From contig CALKOT010000051.1 of assembly GCA_938092015.1 (NCBI GenBank), forward strand, positions 1 to 63,121: DNA of 63,121 bases, in the 5' to 3' direction. The stretch comes from an uncultured Paracoccaceae bacterium. GTDB taxonomy: Bacteria; Pseudomonadota; Alphaproteobacteria; Rhodobacterales; Rhodobacteraceae. How positions within the stretch are numbered: the first letter of the stretch is position 1; each line of letters begins with the position of its first letter. The translations under genes and the position numbers were made by a program. Under the pieces are notes generated by a model. That model ran no database searches. It was not told where the DNA came from and saw nothing but the letters and a program-made list of their open reading frames with translations. Below are positions 1-9,362 of the stretch, in pieces.

Positions 1-217
1 CGTGAAGGTCTTTGACCTCTGCCTCGCTCGGGCCGCTCTGCTTGCCGCCAGAGAACACATCCGCCATCCCTTCGATGGCCTGACGCTTCCACGTGCTAAC
101 CTGGTTCGGATGCAATTGATGCTTCGCTGCAATCTCCTGCAAGGTTTTGTCACTACGCAGCGCTTCCAACGCCACCTTGGCCTTAAAATGATCTGTAAAG
201 TTCCGGCGCTTCGCCAT
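1..217 (-). CDS. IS3-family transposase OrfA (partial, runs off the window)
   Basis: The minus strand from 217 starts MAKRRNFTDHFKAKVALEAL and continues with a helix-turn-helix containing QEIAAKHQLHPNQVSTWK, the signature of the HTH_Tnp_1 domain of IS3 OrfA proteins. It would bind the element's terminal repeats and, fused to OrfB by a programmed frameshift, form the DDE transposase. Only the N-terminal 72 residues are present because the window ends. The start is the ATG at 217-215. Confidence 0.85.
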   Translation of the reverse strand, partial: MAKRRNFTDHFKAKVALEALRSDKTLQEIAAKHQLHPNQVSTWKRQAIEGMADVFSGGKQSGPSEAEVKDLH

Positions 218-278
218 CTTCGTATCCCTTCAAACGTTTGGAATACACCTTAGGTGACTGTCAGGTTTTCTAGGACCA
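1..278 (-). mobile_element. IS3-family insertion sequence, left end only
   Basis: The window opens inside an insertion sequence lying on the minus strand. Its first ORF (72 codons visible) is an IS3-type OrfA. The non-coding leader upstream of that ORF runs to about 278, where the minus strand reads TGGTCCTAGAAAACC, and IS3 elements usually begin with TG. From 279 onward the sequence joins directly to the repeat region of an adhesin gene, so the element appears to have inserted into it. The other end, the OrfB frame and the target duplication lie outside the window, so the exact end is approximate. Confidence 0.75.
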
Positions 279-1262
279 CTTCACACGGCCGACATTGCAG
301 ACGCCAATGTCACGTTGAACAAACTCGCGACAGACAGCGTAACCACCAACAAGATCGTTAATGGCCAGGTCCTCACGGCCGACATTGCAGACGCCAATGT
401 CACATTGAACAAACTTGCGACGGACAGCGTAACCACCAACAAGATCCTCGATGGCACAATCCAGACCGTCGATATTGCTGACAGCGCCGTTACTAACGTC
501 AAAATCGGTGGAGATGCGGTTACGACTAACAAAATCCTCGATGGAACGATCCAAACCGTCGATCTTGCCGACAGCGCCGTCACAAACGCCAAAATTGGCG
601 CCGACGCGGTTATGACTAACAAAATCCTCGATGGGACGGTACAGACCGTCGATCTTGCAAATAGCGCTGTAACGACAGGCAAAGTCGCTGCTGCTGCGAT
701 CACAACGACAAAGATCACCGATACCGCCGTGACAACCGCCAAAATTTCGAACAGCGCGGTCACGACTGCCAAGATCAACAATCTTGCTGTCACTACGGCA
801 AAAATTCGCGATCAAGCAGTGACAACCGCGAAGTTGTCGGACCAGGCTGTGACAACAAGCAAAATCGCAGCCAGCGCCATGACAACCGGAAAAATTGCTG
901 CTGGAGCAGTCACTACATCTCGCATCGCCAACAATGCGATCACTCAACAAAAGATCGCTAACAACGCCGTTGGCTTCAATAACCTGACACAGAACCTGCA
1001 GAACCGTGTCGAAGGTATTGAAAGCGACGTTGAAGACAACACCGCTGGTATCTCGATGGCGATTGCCATGGGCAACATTCCGTCGACTTTGGCGCCTGGC
1101 AAAAGCTACAACTTGGGCGTCGGCTTTGGTCACTACAAAGGCGAAAGTTCCATCGCTGCAGGGATCACTGCTCAGATGACGGACACGTTCCAGGGCCGCG
1201 CCAGCATCGCTGGCAACGACAAGGGCGTCGGCTTTGGTCTTGGCGTCGCAGTCCAGTGGTGA
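279..1262 (+). pseudogene. Trimeric autotransporter adhesin (YadA-type), 5' end removed by IS3 element
   Basis: The frame is open from the IS junction to a TGA at 1260. It encodes about 220 residues of a 10-residue repeat with the pattern AVTTAKIxxx. These are followed by an amphipathic segment (LTQNLQNRVEGIESDVEDN) and an approximately 90-residue C-terminal domain with GISMAIAMGNIPS, APGKSYNLGVGFGHYKG and a final aromatic residue (VQW). That C-terminal pattern is the YadA-like beta-barrel anchor, which trimerises in the outer membrane and exports the stalk. The signal peptide, head and proximal stalk are missing, replaced by the IS3 element, so the remnant cannot be secreted. The stalk repeats give long spurious reading frames on the minus strand. 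Confidence 0.82.
291..740 (+). repeat. 90-bp tandem repeats encoding adhesin stalk
   Basis: Copies of a 90-bp unit begin at 291, 381, 471, 561 and 651, each with a GACATTGC- or GATCTTGC-like start. The first two copies differ at only a few positions over about 73 bp. Each unit encodes three 10-residue stalk repeats. After 651 the regularity falls to 30-bp units (ACNACNGCNAAAAT pattern) up to about 965. Low divergence between the first copies suggests recent expansion by slippage or recombination. Confidence 0.85.
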
Positions 1263-1289
1263 CCTGACAGCGCCTATTCGGTTACAGTG

Positions 1290-1318
1290 CGGCTATCTCT
1301 CAGGGGGTAGCCGTTTTT
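1290..1318 (+). terminator. Rho-independent terminator after adhesin
   Basis: A CGGCTA arm at 1290-1295 pairs with TAGCCG at 1308-1313 and is followed by five T residues. It lies 28 bp after the adhesin stop codon. The stem is short and the loop is 12 bases, so strength is uncertain. Confidence 0.6.
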
Positions 1319-1343
1319 CTTGGTAAGTTGTGGAGATGCTGGA

Positions 1344-1586
1344 ATGTTCAGAAAAATTGGATTAGCTGCTCTGATCATTGTCGCCGTGACGGCAGGTGCG
1401 AGATCGCAAACGCAAGCTCAGGCGCCCGAAATCAATGTTCAGTCCCTACTCAGCAGTGGGTTTGCAATCGTGGCGATGCAGTATCTGGCGCAGTCGATGG
1501 TTTTCACCCTGCAGCGACACTCAGTCGCCTACGTTTGTGACACCACCCTGAACGGTGAAACCAAGATCTGCATTCGTTTAAAATGA
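1344..1586 (+). CDS. Small secreted protein, unknown function
   Basis: This encodes 80 residues. The N-terminus MFRKIGLAALIIVAVTAGAR with a following QTQAQA stretch looks like a Sec signal peptide, so the mature protein (about 53 residues) is probably periplasmic or secreted. The ATG at 1344 is preferred over an earlier in-frame GTG/ATG because it places the signal peptide at the N-terminus. The last 12 residues contain one Cys pair with a second upstream (YVCDTTLNGETKICIRLK). Its stop overlaps the ATGATG start of the IalB-like pseudogene, so the two were co-transcribed. I do not recognise the family. Confidence 0.55.
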   Translation: MFRKIGLAALIIVAVTAGARSQTQAQAPEINVQSLLSSGFAIVAMQYLAQSMVFTLQRHSVAYVCDTTLNGETKICIRLK

Positions 1587-2050
1587 TGCGCTGCCTTCTT
1601 CCGCTATTCATCCTCATTTCCCTGACGCCTCACATCGGTAGTGCTCAGCAGGACTGGTCTCGCCTGAATCAATGGCAAGTCGCCTGTACCACCTAAAACA
1701 ACTGTCAGATGACTTACGAGAACAGGCTCGGTGGCGCTATTCAGTCCAAGATTCTGATATACCGCGTCGGCGACGCCATTATCCTAGAATACACCATCCC
1801 GCTGGGCATTGATGTCCGGCGAGGCGTCAGTCTTGAGGTTGATAGCACGTAAAGCTTCCCAACCGACATTTTGACTTGCCGCATCACGGGCTGTGTTGGT
1901 TTTCAGGTGATCAACAACCGCATCCTGCAAACGCTGGCAGCAGGCGGCAATCTGGATGTCGTCTATGTTGACGTCGATACAAATCGCGAATTGCGCCAGG
2001 CATTCAGTCTTGTTGGATTCAAGCGTAGTTATCAGTCTTTCAACAGATGA
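1583..2050 (+). pseudogene. IalB-family protein, disrupted by two in-frame TAA codons
   Basis: Reading from the ATGATG at 1583 gives a signal peptide (MMRCLLPLFILISLTP) followed by features of the invasion-associated locus B family: WQVACTT near residue 32, a PLGIDVRRGVSLEVD strand, the paired cysteines of LTCRITGC, and a C-terminal AFSLVGFKRSYQSF. The frame is interrupted by TAA at 1694-1696 (codon 38) and TAA at 1850-1852 (codon 90), and closes at TGA 2048-2050. Intact relatives are about 150-190 residues, which matches the 155 codons here. Both stops could arise from CAA by one C-to-T change. The 3' end overlaps the next gene by 4 bp. Confidence 0.75.
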
Positions 2051-3429
2051 AAATGTCGTTGGCGGAGCAAGTCAACCAGCTGATCGCTGAAGGTCGTCAC
2101 CGTGACGCACTTTCTGTAATGGCGAAATTTGGCGATCCGTCAGGTAATGCACCGCTTTTAGAGAATATCGGCGTCTGCCATTATCGTTTAGGAAATCACG
2201 CATCGGCGCTAGATTACCTGCGGCGTGCCGACCTTGCCTCACCGAACAACGAGCAGATCATCAACAACATCGCTTTGATCTCCTCTGAGATCGGCCCTGT
2301 TGAAGTTATAGATGAGACAGCGTTGACGCCCTCGACCCTCAACGACATTGGCTTAAACGCCTATTTCAGAGGTGATTTCATCGAAGCAAGGCGACGGCTT
2401 GAGGCGACCATTGCGTTGAAGGCGGATCACTATGCTGCTTATCACAATCTGGCGGACCTAATAGAACCAGATGAAGCGTTGGAATGGCTAGACCGCATTA
2501 ACGACCTCACACCTGATACACCTGAAGATCAAGCTGCGTTCGGTTACCTGAAAGCTCATCTTCTGGATCAGCGGTCAGACCACGAAGGCGCGATTGCTGC
2601 TTGGGCCCAAGCGGCTGAGGCGAAACGTTCGTCATTTGCCAAACCGTTTGACGTAGACCGCCACGATGCGCTGATTGATGGCGTCATCGCTGCATTCTCA
2701 TCTGAACGATTGAGACAGCTGCAGACTGGTTCTGTCGATGAGCGACGGTTTAACTTCATTGTAGGATTGCCTCGGAGTGGCTCTACCCTAACGGGACGGT
2801 TGATCGGCGGTGATCCTGCTCTAATTGATCTTGGAGGGCGCCGCACATTGGCGAGTGAAGTCGTGCGATAGTTAAATATTATTGGAGGACCGCACGGTTC
2901 GGCCTTCGCAAAAATTGACCGGTCAGGTGCAGCTGCAATTTTTTGGGCCTATTCCAGCGAACTTCCGGAAGGCGGTGTTTTTCTCGATAAATATCTCGAA
3001 AACACTTTCTTCTTAGGCCTGATTTGGGCCGCCTTCCCAAATGCCCAGATTATCCATACAAAACGCGACCGTTTCGATTGCCTGTTCTCTTGCTACACTA
3101 AGAATTTCGCGATGGGTAATGAATGGTCATACTGTCTGGAAGACTTGGCTGCCTACGCTGAAGCGTCTGACCGCCTTATGGATCATTGGCGACACGTTCT
3201 GCCGCCTGCGATGCTTATAGACAGTGAATACGAAACAATGACCCAAGCTCCTGACCTTGCTCGGCGCCGCCTCAGCCTGCACGCAGGTCTTGACCCAGAT
3301 ACTGCAGCGGCACGAGGGCATCAAACTGGCGGTATTGTCAGAACCGCTAGCGCAAAACAGATCAGAGATGCCGTCAAACCCCGCGATATTTCGCCTTACC
3401 AAGCGTACAAAAGCCTGATCCAGCTCTGA
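2047..3429 (+). pseudogene. TPR-containing sulfotransferase, one in-frame TAG
   Basis: The 460-codon frame has N-terminal TPR-like helices (residues 1-200) and then a sulfotransferase domain. The PAPS-binding loop VGLPRSGSTLTGRLI lies at about residue 240. A TAG at 2869-2871 (codon 275) interrupts the frame. Downstream, still in frame, come FPNAQIIHTKRDRFDCLFSC (the 3'-phosphate-binding region), WSYCLEDLAAY and a C-terminal TASAKQIRDAVK motif, all typical of Sulfotransfer_3 proteins. Without the stop this would be a full-length enzyme transferring sulfate from PAPS, probably to a glycan or lipid. The stop removes most of the catalytic domain. Confidence 0.8.
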
Positions 3430-3468
3430 ATGCTTTACAAAGGCACGGGCAATTCACATGCTTAGCGA

Positions 3469-4635
3469 ATGAGCAACGCTCCAAGTTTTGACATCGACAT
3501 GGTCGCGTTTCATCGCGACCCCTACCCTATTCTGGCTGAGATGCGCGAAACTGCGCCAATAGCCTACGTGCCTGCCCTAGATGCGACGCTGTTCACCAAG
3601 CGCGATGACATCTTCATGTTTGAGAAAATGATTGAGGTTTTCTCCTCTGTACAGCCGGGCGGCCTTATGACTCGACTGATGGGAGAAAACATGATGCGCA
3701 AGGACGGTGATGCGCATTTGCAAGAACGAAAGCAGATGTTTCCGACTGTCTCTCCGCGCACCGTTCGCGATGTCTGGACGAACGAGTTTAGGAACGCGGC
3801 CATCGAGGTTCTTGAAGATCTGCGCCCGAAAGGCCGCGCTGACCTGGTTACAGAATACGCATTGCCTGTTTCAGCCGCCGCTTTACGGGCAATGACAGGT
3901 CTGCGGCACATGACCTTCACAGAGCTTGATAGCTCAAGCCAGGCAATGATCGATGGCATCGCCAACCATGCGGGTGACCCGGCAATTGAGGCGCGCTGCA
4001 ACGAAGGAACCACCCTCATAGATCAGCATCTCGACATGATGATTGAAGAAAAGCGTGCCGATGCCGACCATTCTATTCTATCTGTTCTTTTGCAGGCTGG
4101 TCAGCCAGTTGCCCAAATCCGCGCCAACATCAAACTCGCGATATCGGGCGGCCAAAATGAGCCACGCGATGCCATATCAGGTTGTATCTGGGCGTTACTT
4201 ACCCACCCAGATCAGTTGAAGCCTGTTTCCCATGGGAACATCCCATGGCTGCAGGTCTTTGAAGAGTATGCCCGCTGGACCTCGCCTATTGGCATGTCGC
4301 CCCGCCGGATCGCCAAAGATCATGCCATTGGTGACATTCAGCTGAAAGCTGATGATCGCGCATTCCTGATGTTTGGGGCCGCCAATCGTGATGAAGAACA
4401 TTTTCATAACCCCGACCAGTTCGATTTGACCAGAGACGCCTCAAACCACATTGCCTTTGGCGCTGGCCCTCACTTTTGCGCAGGGGCATGGGCATCGAAG
4501 GCGCTCGTAGCGGAAGTCGCCCTCCCCCTTGCTTTCGAGCTCTTGCCCAACTTGCGACTTGATGGTGATGAACCACGGATGCGGGGCTGGGCGTTTCGTG
4601 GGCTAGAAAACTTGCCTGTCGCTTGGGATGCGTGA
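3469..4635 (+). CDS. Cytochrome P450
   Basis: This 388-residue soluble bacterial P450 has its heme-binding loop FGAGPHFCAG at residues 330-339, with Cys337 as the thiolate ligand. The ExxR motif is EYAR at 266-269. The I-helix oxygen-activation region reads SGGQNEP rather than the usual (A/G)GxDT, so the acid/alcohol pair is replaced by Asn-Glu, as in several class I bacterial P450s. It would hydroxylate a hydrophobic substrate using ferredoxin electrons, but no ferredoxin or reductase gene is adjacent. It is intact, in contrast to the two genes before it. Confidence 0.9.
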   Translation: MSNAPSFDIDMVAFHRDPYPILAEMRETAPIAYVPALDATLFTKRDDIFMFEKMIEVFSSVQPGGLMTRLMGENMMRKDGDAHLQERKQMFPTVSPRTVRDVWTNEFRNAAIEVLEDLRPKGRADLVTEYALPVSAAALRAMTGLRHMTFTELDSSSQAMIDGIANHAGDPAIEARCNEGTTLIDQHLDMMIEEKRADADHSILSVLLQAGQPVAQIRANIKLAISGGQNEPRDAISGCIWALLTHPDQLKPVSHGNIPWLQVFEEYARWTSPIGMSPRRIAKDHAIGDIQLKADDRAFLMFGAANRDEEHFHNPDQFDLTRDASNHIAFGAGPHFCAGAWASKALVAEVALPLAFELLPNLRLDGDEPRMRGWAFRGLENLPVAWDA

Positions 4636-4666
4636 CTTTGGGTCCGCCCACCACCATATTTGAACT

Positions 4667-5359
4667 ATGATAAAGCTAATCCTCCCAATTGTGCTGGCGA
4701 TGGGCTGGGCTTATGCAATGTATCGCATGAGTATGACCAAACTCACCTCCGATCTCGACCGCAACTCACGCCCTATCGACGATCCGGAGCTTGAGGCATT
4801 GGTCCGTCGGATAGGACGGCAAGTTGAGATTGAGCATCTGCAGGCCCATACCTATCAGATGGACGCAATCAACGGCCTGGCCGCGCCTGACGGGCGAATT
4901 TTCATCACTACCGGATTGTTGGAACGATACCAAAGAGGTGAAGTTACAGCGGCTGAGGTTACTTCAGTGATCGTTCACGAACTCGGACATGTCGCACTTG
5001 GACACCATAAAAGGCGTATGATCGACTGGACCGGGCAAAATGCGGCGCGGATGGCGTTGGGCATGGTGCTAAGTCGCATCATTCCTTTCATTGGGTTCTA
5101 CATTGCCAATCTGGTATCCAGTTTGCTGATGGCCAAGCTGAGCCGGCGCGACGAGTTTGAGGCAGACGAGTATGCCACAGCCCTAATGGTTTCGGCTGGT
5201 CTCGGGACGGGCCCCCAAATCTCAATGTTTGAAAAGTTGGGACGGCTAAGCCCCTCTGGCAAAGGCGTAGCATGGTTGATGAGCCACCCTGCGACCAGCG
5301 AACGTATTCAGGCGATCAAAGATCGTTCTGACAAATGGGCTGAAAAACTGGACGCTTAA
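4667..5359 (+). CDS. M48-family metalloprotease, membrane-anchored
   Basis: This encodes 230 residues. A hydrophobic N-terminal segment (LILPIVLAMGWAYAMY) should anchor it in the inner membrane. The zinc site is HELGH at 104-108, and the third-ligand region is DEFEAD at 162-167, as in M48 (Oma1/HtpX/BepA-like) peptidases. A second hydrophobic stretch around 130-150 (IIPFIGFYIANLVSSLLM) lies between them. The C-terminal SHPATSERIQAI motif is also family-typical. It probably acts in envelope protein quality control. The TAA stop overlaps the stop of the convergent PIN-domain gene. Confidence 0.88.
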   Translation: MIKLILPIVLAMGWAYAMYRMSMTKLTSDLDRNSRPIDDPELEALVRRIGRQVEIEHLQAHTYQMDAINGLAAPDGRIFITTGLLERYQRGEVTAAEVTSVIVHELGHVALGHHKRRMIDWTGQNAARMALGMVLSRIIPFIGFYIANLVSSLLMAKLSRRDEFEADEYATALMVSAGLGTGPQISMFEKLGRLSPSGKGVAWLMSHPATSERIQAIKDRSDKWAEKLDA

Positions 5360-5901
5360 CCGGAGTCCAGTTCCCAAGCTTTTCCCAATCGCGGCAAGTT
5401 TCCACGTTTTAGGAACGTTCGAAAGGATAGGCCTTTAACTGCTGCAGCATCAGCCAAAGGCACTAACGCTGATTGCAATCGTTGCCTGTCGCGCAAGAAA
5501 GCGTTTCGCAGGAATTCATCAGGATGGATGCAATATAGACCGTAAGGGGCCAAGCAACACTTGGGAAAATCACGCAGATTGAAGGTGATAATGCCATCTG
5601 CTTGACCTGCACGCGCAGCTGCAATGACATGAGCGTCATCTGGGTCAGGCGACGTTACTTCATCCTGCAAACGTTCCCAATCAGTGGCCAAAGAGTTTGG
5701 AAAGTGAGCGCCTAACAAAGCGCGGTCGCCAGCGGCCATGATACTGTCTTCTTCCGACAGTTTCGCCTCGGCTGCGAGACGCCATTCCTCTAAAATTCGA
5801 TCAGACCAGATCGGTGTAAATCCCCCTGCCTTGGAATAGTTCAACAAGATTTCGCGGGTCGCGACGGGGAACAAAACGCAAGTATCGAGGATCATACGCA
5901 T
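5356..5901 (-). CDS. PIN-domain protein, RSP_2648-like (VapC-type RNase fold)
   Basis: This encodes about 181 residues from the ATG at 5901 (MRMILDTCVLFP). The first catalytic Asp is in the opening strand, ILEEW carries an early Glu, and SPDPDDAHVIAAA plus GIITFNLRDFP supply the later acidic residues of a PIN nuclease. It resembles the Rhodobacter RSP_2648 group of PIN proteins, which are thought to act as toxin-like ribonucleases. In-frame ATGs at 5949 and 5919 are possible, but 5901 fits the family N-terminus. No recognisable antitoxin lies directly upstream; the nearest co-oriented gene is the 57-residue protein 75 bp upstream. Confidence 0.75.
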   Translation of the reverse strand: MRMILDTCVLFPVATREILLNYSKAGGFTPIWSDRILEEWRLAAEAKLSEEDSIMAAGDRALLGAHFPNSLATDWERLQDEVTSPDPDDAHVIAAARAGQADGIITFNLRDFPKCCLAPYGLYCIHPDEFLRNAFLRDRQRLQSALVPLADAAAVKGLSFRTFLKRGNLPRLGKAWELDSG

Positions 5902-5975
5902 GGCGACACAAAACGCCATTTTCCTCGGAAAAGACAGGGCAGGCCGCAACTGGCCCGCACAATCGCCTGCTTGGA

Positions 5976-6149
5976 TCAGCCTTGTGTTACGGCTGCTGTT
6001 GCAGTGGCGCGCGTTGCGAACAGGTTCACAATGCCAGCGCGAAGAGCGACAGCCAAACGACGCATTTCCTGGGCGCGAGCTTGGTTGGCGGCGGCCATAA
6101 TCTGGCTCAGTTCAGCTTCTTCGACGGTGCGATTGGTATTGTTTTGCAT
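5976..6149 (-). CDS. Small 57-residue helical protein, RSP_7527-like
   Basis: The ATG at 6149 is preceded by GAGGAACGAAATC, a strong Shine-Dalgarno sequence, which supports translation. The product MQNNTNRTVEEAEL... contains QARAQEMRRLAVALRAGIVN, a cationic amphipathic helix resembling the small Rhodobacteraceae proteins annotated as the RSP_7527 family. The function of that family is not established to my knowledge. It could be co-transcribed with the downstream PIN gene and act as its antitoxin, but nothing in the sequence demonstrates this. Confidence 0.55.
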   Translation of the reverse strand: MQNNTNRTVEEAELSQIMAAANQARAQEMRRLAVALRAGIVNLFATRATATAAVTQG

Positions 6150-6368
6150 GATTTCGTTCCTCTTTTATGTGCGGTGCTGCACTGCACAAGAGATAGTAAG
6201 GAGCGCAAATTGCACCAGCCCTTGCCGTCGCAAATCAGCTATGCAAGCTACGCATAACGTTGCGATCTTTGGTTGTGTAACGAAGGGGTAGTTTGAATGG
6301 CTGGACGCAGAAAAAAAGCTGACTTGGAACTTTAAGCGTTTATCGATGAAGTAAATTCATCAACTACC

Positions 6369-7061
6369 ATGCGGATAGCTGGAAGAGAGATCGTTGTCGC
6401 CGAAATCGGCGACGCTCAGGTGCTGTTTTCGGTCAGGCAGCCCAACGACTTTATCCAGCGCTACCATAGGGCTGGCCGCTTCTATGAAGAGAGCGAACGA
6501 TCGGTACTACGAGATGTTCTTCCTAAAAATGCCGTCTACGTTGATATCGGCGCCAATATTGGCAATCACGCCTTGTACGTCGCCAAGTTCCTCGAACCAG
6601 CAAAGATAATCCCATTTGAACCAAACCGCCCTGCGATCCGAATATTAATCGAAAACATCTGCCTAAACGGGCTATTGCCGATGTATGATCTGGCACATTT
6701 AGGGCTAGGCCTATCAGATAAAGACGCTGAAGGATTTCGCATGGGAACACCGCTGGCGACCAATCTGGGTATGACCCATATGGTTGAAGGCGGCGGCAAC
6801 ATCCCGCTAATGACCGTTGATACGGCGCTGGCGGACGAGCTACGTATCGATCTGATAAAGATAGACATTGAGGGGATGGAGATGCTGGCGCTAGCCGGTC
6901 TTACCGAAACCCTGATCCGAACACGTCCGATTGTCTTGATTGAAATCGACCACGGCAACCGGCCAAGATTCGACGCCTGGCTGAATGATGCTGGCTATCA
7001 AGTGAGCCAGACTTTCCCCAAAATGGCCGCCAATCAGAACTTCCTGACTGAACCTGCCTGA
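6369..7061 (+). CDS. FkbM-family SAM methyltransferase, probably N-terminally truncated by a stop codon
   Basis: The 230-residue frame carries the SAM-binding motif YVDIGANIGNHALY (about residues 57-70) and the family motif IKIDIEGMEMLALAG (about 162-176), so it is an O-methyltransferase of the FkbM type. The ATG at 6369 has no ribosome binding site. In the same frame an ATG at 6297 is preceded by AAGGGG at good spacing and gives MAGRRKKADLEL, then TAA (6333-6335), then AFIDEVNSSTT into the 6369 start. The native start was therefore probably 6297, and a TAA at codon 13 now blocks it. Whether 6369 is used is unknown. Confidence 0.75.
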   Translation: MRIAGREIVVAEIGDAQVLFSVRQPNDFIQRYHRAGRFYEESERSVLRDVLPKNAVYVDIGANIGNHALYVAKFLEPAKIIPFEPNRPAIRILIENICLNGLLPMYDLAHLGLGLSDKDAEGFRMGTPLATNLGMTHMVEGGGNIPLMTVDTALADELRIDLIKIDIEGMEMLALAGLTETLIRTRPIVLIEIDHGNRPRFDAWLNDAGYQVSQTFPKMAANQNFLTEPA

Positions 7062-7143
7062 AATCTGGCCCGCCTGCTGGTCAAAAAGACCAACTACAGG
7101 CATAACCCGGGTTCAACTTTGACCTTGGTGAAGAGATAACCAA

Positions 7144-8439
7144 ATGCACGACATACGAATGATCCGCGAAAATCCCGCTGCTTTCGACGCCGCCCTGGGC
7201 CGCCGGGGATTATCCGCGATGTCGTCTGAGATTCTGGCCATCGACACCGCCAGACGCGCAAAGATCACAGCGGCTGAGGATGCTCTGGCTACTCGCAATG
7301 CTGCGTCCAAGGATGTAGGCAAAGCCAAAGCATCAGGTGATGAGGTGGAATTTGAACGCCTTCGCAAACTGGTTGGCGATAAAAAGGCTGAACTTGCTGC
7401 GCTTGAAGAAGAAGCTAAAGCAGAAGATGAGCGCCTGACAGAATTGCTGATGGGCATCGATAACCTGCCCCATGACGACGTTCCGGACGGCGCGGATGAG
7501 GCTGACAATGTCGAAATCAAGCGTTGGGGTACGCCGCGCGACTACAGTTTCACAGTGAAAGAACACTATGAAATTGGCGAAGCGATGGGGCAAATGGACT
7601 TTGAAGTTGCCGCCAAACTTAGCGGTAGCCGGTTCATGGTTCTATCCGGCGCGCTTATTCGGCTGCACCGGGCGCTGGCGCAGTTCATGCTGGACACCCA
7701 TGTCGATCAGAACGGCCTGACCGAAACCTGGACACCAGTACTTGTGCGTGACGAAGCGATGGTTGGCACCGGGCAGTTGCCGAAATTCTCCGAAGAAAGC
7801 TACCAGACGACAAATGGCTGGTGGTTGATCCCGACGGCTGAGGTCACACTGACGAACCTTAGCGCGGGCGAGATCATCGATGAGGCCGCCCTGCCCCGTC
7901 GTTACACAGCGCACACCCAATGCTTCAGATCAGAGGCTGGCAGCGCGGGCCGCGACACGGCGGGAATGTTGCGTCAGCACCAGTTCGAAAAGGTTGAGAT
8001 GGTCTCGGTGACGAAACCAGAAGATAGCGCAGCTGAGTTGGAGCGGATGCGAGGTTGCGCCGAGGGTATTCTTGAGGCGCTGGAAATCCCCTACCGTACA
8101 GTTGTTCTCTGCACCGGTGATATGGGATTTGGCAGTCGCAAGACCTACGACCTTGAAGTCTGGCTGCCCGGTCAGAACACGTACCGCGAGATCAGCTCAT
8201 GCTCCGTTTGCGGCGATTTCCAGGCCCGGCGGATGAACACCCGCTATCGGCCTGAGGGTGAGAAGAAAAAGCTGGAATTTGTTCATACCCTCAACGGATC
8301 CGGCCTTGCCGTTGGACGCGCCCTGATCGCTGTAATGGAAACATATCAGGAGGAAGATGGCGGCGTCGCTATCCCTGCTGTTCTGCAGCCTTACATGAAG
8401 GACGCGACGCGGATTACGGCGACAGGGAAACTAGCCTAA
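7144..8439 (+). CDS. serS: Seryl-tRNA synthetase
   Basis: This class II synthetase has 431 residues, the usual length. The N-terminal coiled-coil arm (about 30-100, rich in Glu/Lys/Ala) binds the long variable arm of tRNA-Ser. Motif 2 ([18 protein letters not shown]) lies near residue 258, and motif 3 ([18 protein letters not shown]) near 383. It charges tRNA-Ser, and Sec-tRNA where present. It stands between a lesioned methyltransferase and a frameshifted glycosyltransferase but shows no damage itself. Confidence 0.97.
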   Translation: MHDIRMIRENPAAFDAALGRRGLSAMSSEILAIDTARRAKITAAEDALATRNAASKDVGKAKASGDEVEFERLRKLVGDKKAELAALEEEAKAEDERLTELLMGIDNLPHDDVPDGADEADNVEIKRWGTPRDYSFTVKEHYEIGEAMGQMDFEVAAKLSGSRFMVLSGALIRLHRALAQFMLDTHVDQNGLTETWTPVLVRDEAMVGTGQLPKFSEESYQTTNGWWLIPTAEVTLTNLSAGEIIDEAALPRRYTAHTQCFRSEAGSAGRDTAGMLRQHQFEKVEMVSVTKPEDSAAELERMRGCAEGILEALEIPYRTVVLCTGDMGFGSRKTYDLEVWLPGQNTYREISSCSVCGDFQARRMNTRYRPEGEKKKLEFVHTLNGSGLAVGRALIAVMETYQEEDGGVAIPAVLQPYMKDATRITATGKLA

Positions 8440-8453
8440 GGTCGGGCCAAGAA

Positions 8454-9360
8454 ATGCCTGCTCATCTGCCCATCACACTAATCATTGTTTCGGACTATGA
8501 ACCGGGCCCCAAGACTTGGGCTGATGAGGACGCTGCGGTTCGCGCCTACACGAATGATCCTGCTGGTGCGCCGGCTGAGATTATCGTTGCTGCTGCGACG
8601 CAGGATGAGGCCACGCCGCATCCCGACTGGACCGGCCTGAATGTCAGGATGGTTTTCATCGACGCCGAAGCCTCAGCCTCGATGAAGAACGCCGCTACGC
8701 CTGACGCAAGCTACGACCTGATCGCCGTCATAGAGGCCGATTGTGTTTGTGAACCGGGCTGGCTTGCCGCGTTGCATCAGGAAATGATCGACAAACCGCA
8801 TCTCGGCGCTGTTTCCGGCACAACGATGTACCGGCCTACAACTGCGCTGCGTAGGGCGGCGTCACTGATCGACCGAGGGTTTATCCGGGCGCAGCTTGCC
8901 AATGGCGATTATTATCACGTCTCAAACAACGGCGCGCTGTACAGGGCGGCGTTGCTGAAGGCGAACCCATATCCAGAGGCTGTCAGTCCTTTTGTCAGTG
9001 CAGAGCGGCGGAACCAAAGGATGAAGCGAGATGGTGCGAAGTTTGGATATGCCAGCGCTGCGATCCAGTACCACGAGTTTGGCGGCTGGCCCTTCTGCAG
9101 ATGTCCGGCGGAACGAAGGTCACCAACACTATCTGACAGCATTCTCAGGCAAAGCGCCTGTTGGCGGGTGGCTTCGCACGATGATCCGCTGCATCAGGGG
9201 TGATTTGGCATCCACTGTGAAATCCTATTTTGCCTATTGCAGATTGACAGATTTGCCAATCCTTCTGGCGCTGCTCGTCTATGCACGACCGTTCGAATGG
9301 CAAGGCGCTACAATGGCCAAGAACGGGATGAAGCTGGTGGAAGGCACATCATACCGCTAG
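8454..9360 (+). pseudogene. Family 2-like glycosyltransferase, frameshifted
   Basis: From the ATG at 8454 the first ~215 residues have a GT-A pattern: an N-terminal ITLIIVSDYE strand, then DLIAVIEADCVCEPGWLAAL with the DxD-like acidic motif, and HVSNNGALYRAALL. At about 9085-9105 the continuation shifts by +1: the first frame turns into a low-complexity tail ending at 9203. The second frame continues with DVRRNEGHQHYLTAFSGKAP, RGDLASTVKSYFAYCR and a C-terminal hydrophobic helix to the TAG at 9358-9360. The gene follows serS by 14 bp. A one-base indel, real or a sequencing artefact, explains the break. Confidence 0.75.
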
Positions 9361-9362
9361 GA

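Noticed and set aside
270-1133. Long minus-strand reading frames of 170-287 codons across the adhesin repeats
   Set aside because: They are periodic mirror images of the 30/90-bp repeats, with Cys/Ser-rich or Val/Ile-rich low complexity. The + strand frame ends in a proper YadA anchor.
1583-6335. Stop-codon reassignment (TAA/TAG read as Gln)
   Set aside because: Many intact genes in the window, including glnA, serS and the M48 protease gene, end normally at TAA, prfA is present, and sciP has a TGA lesion. Simple decay explains it.
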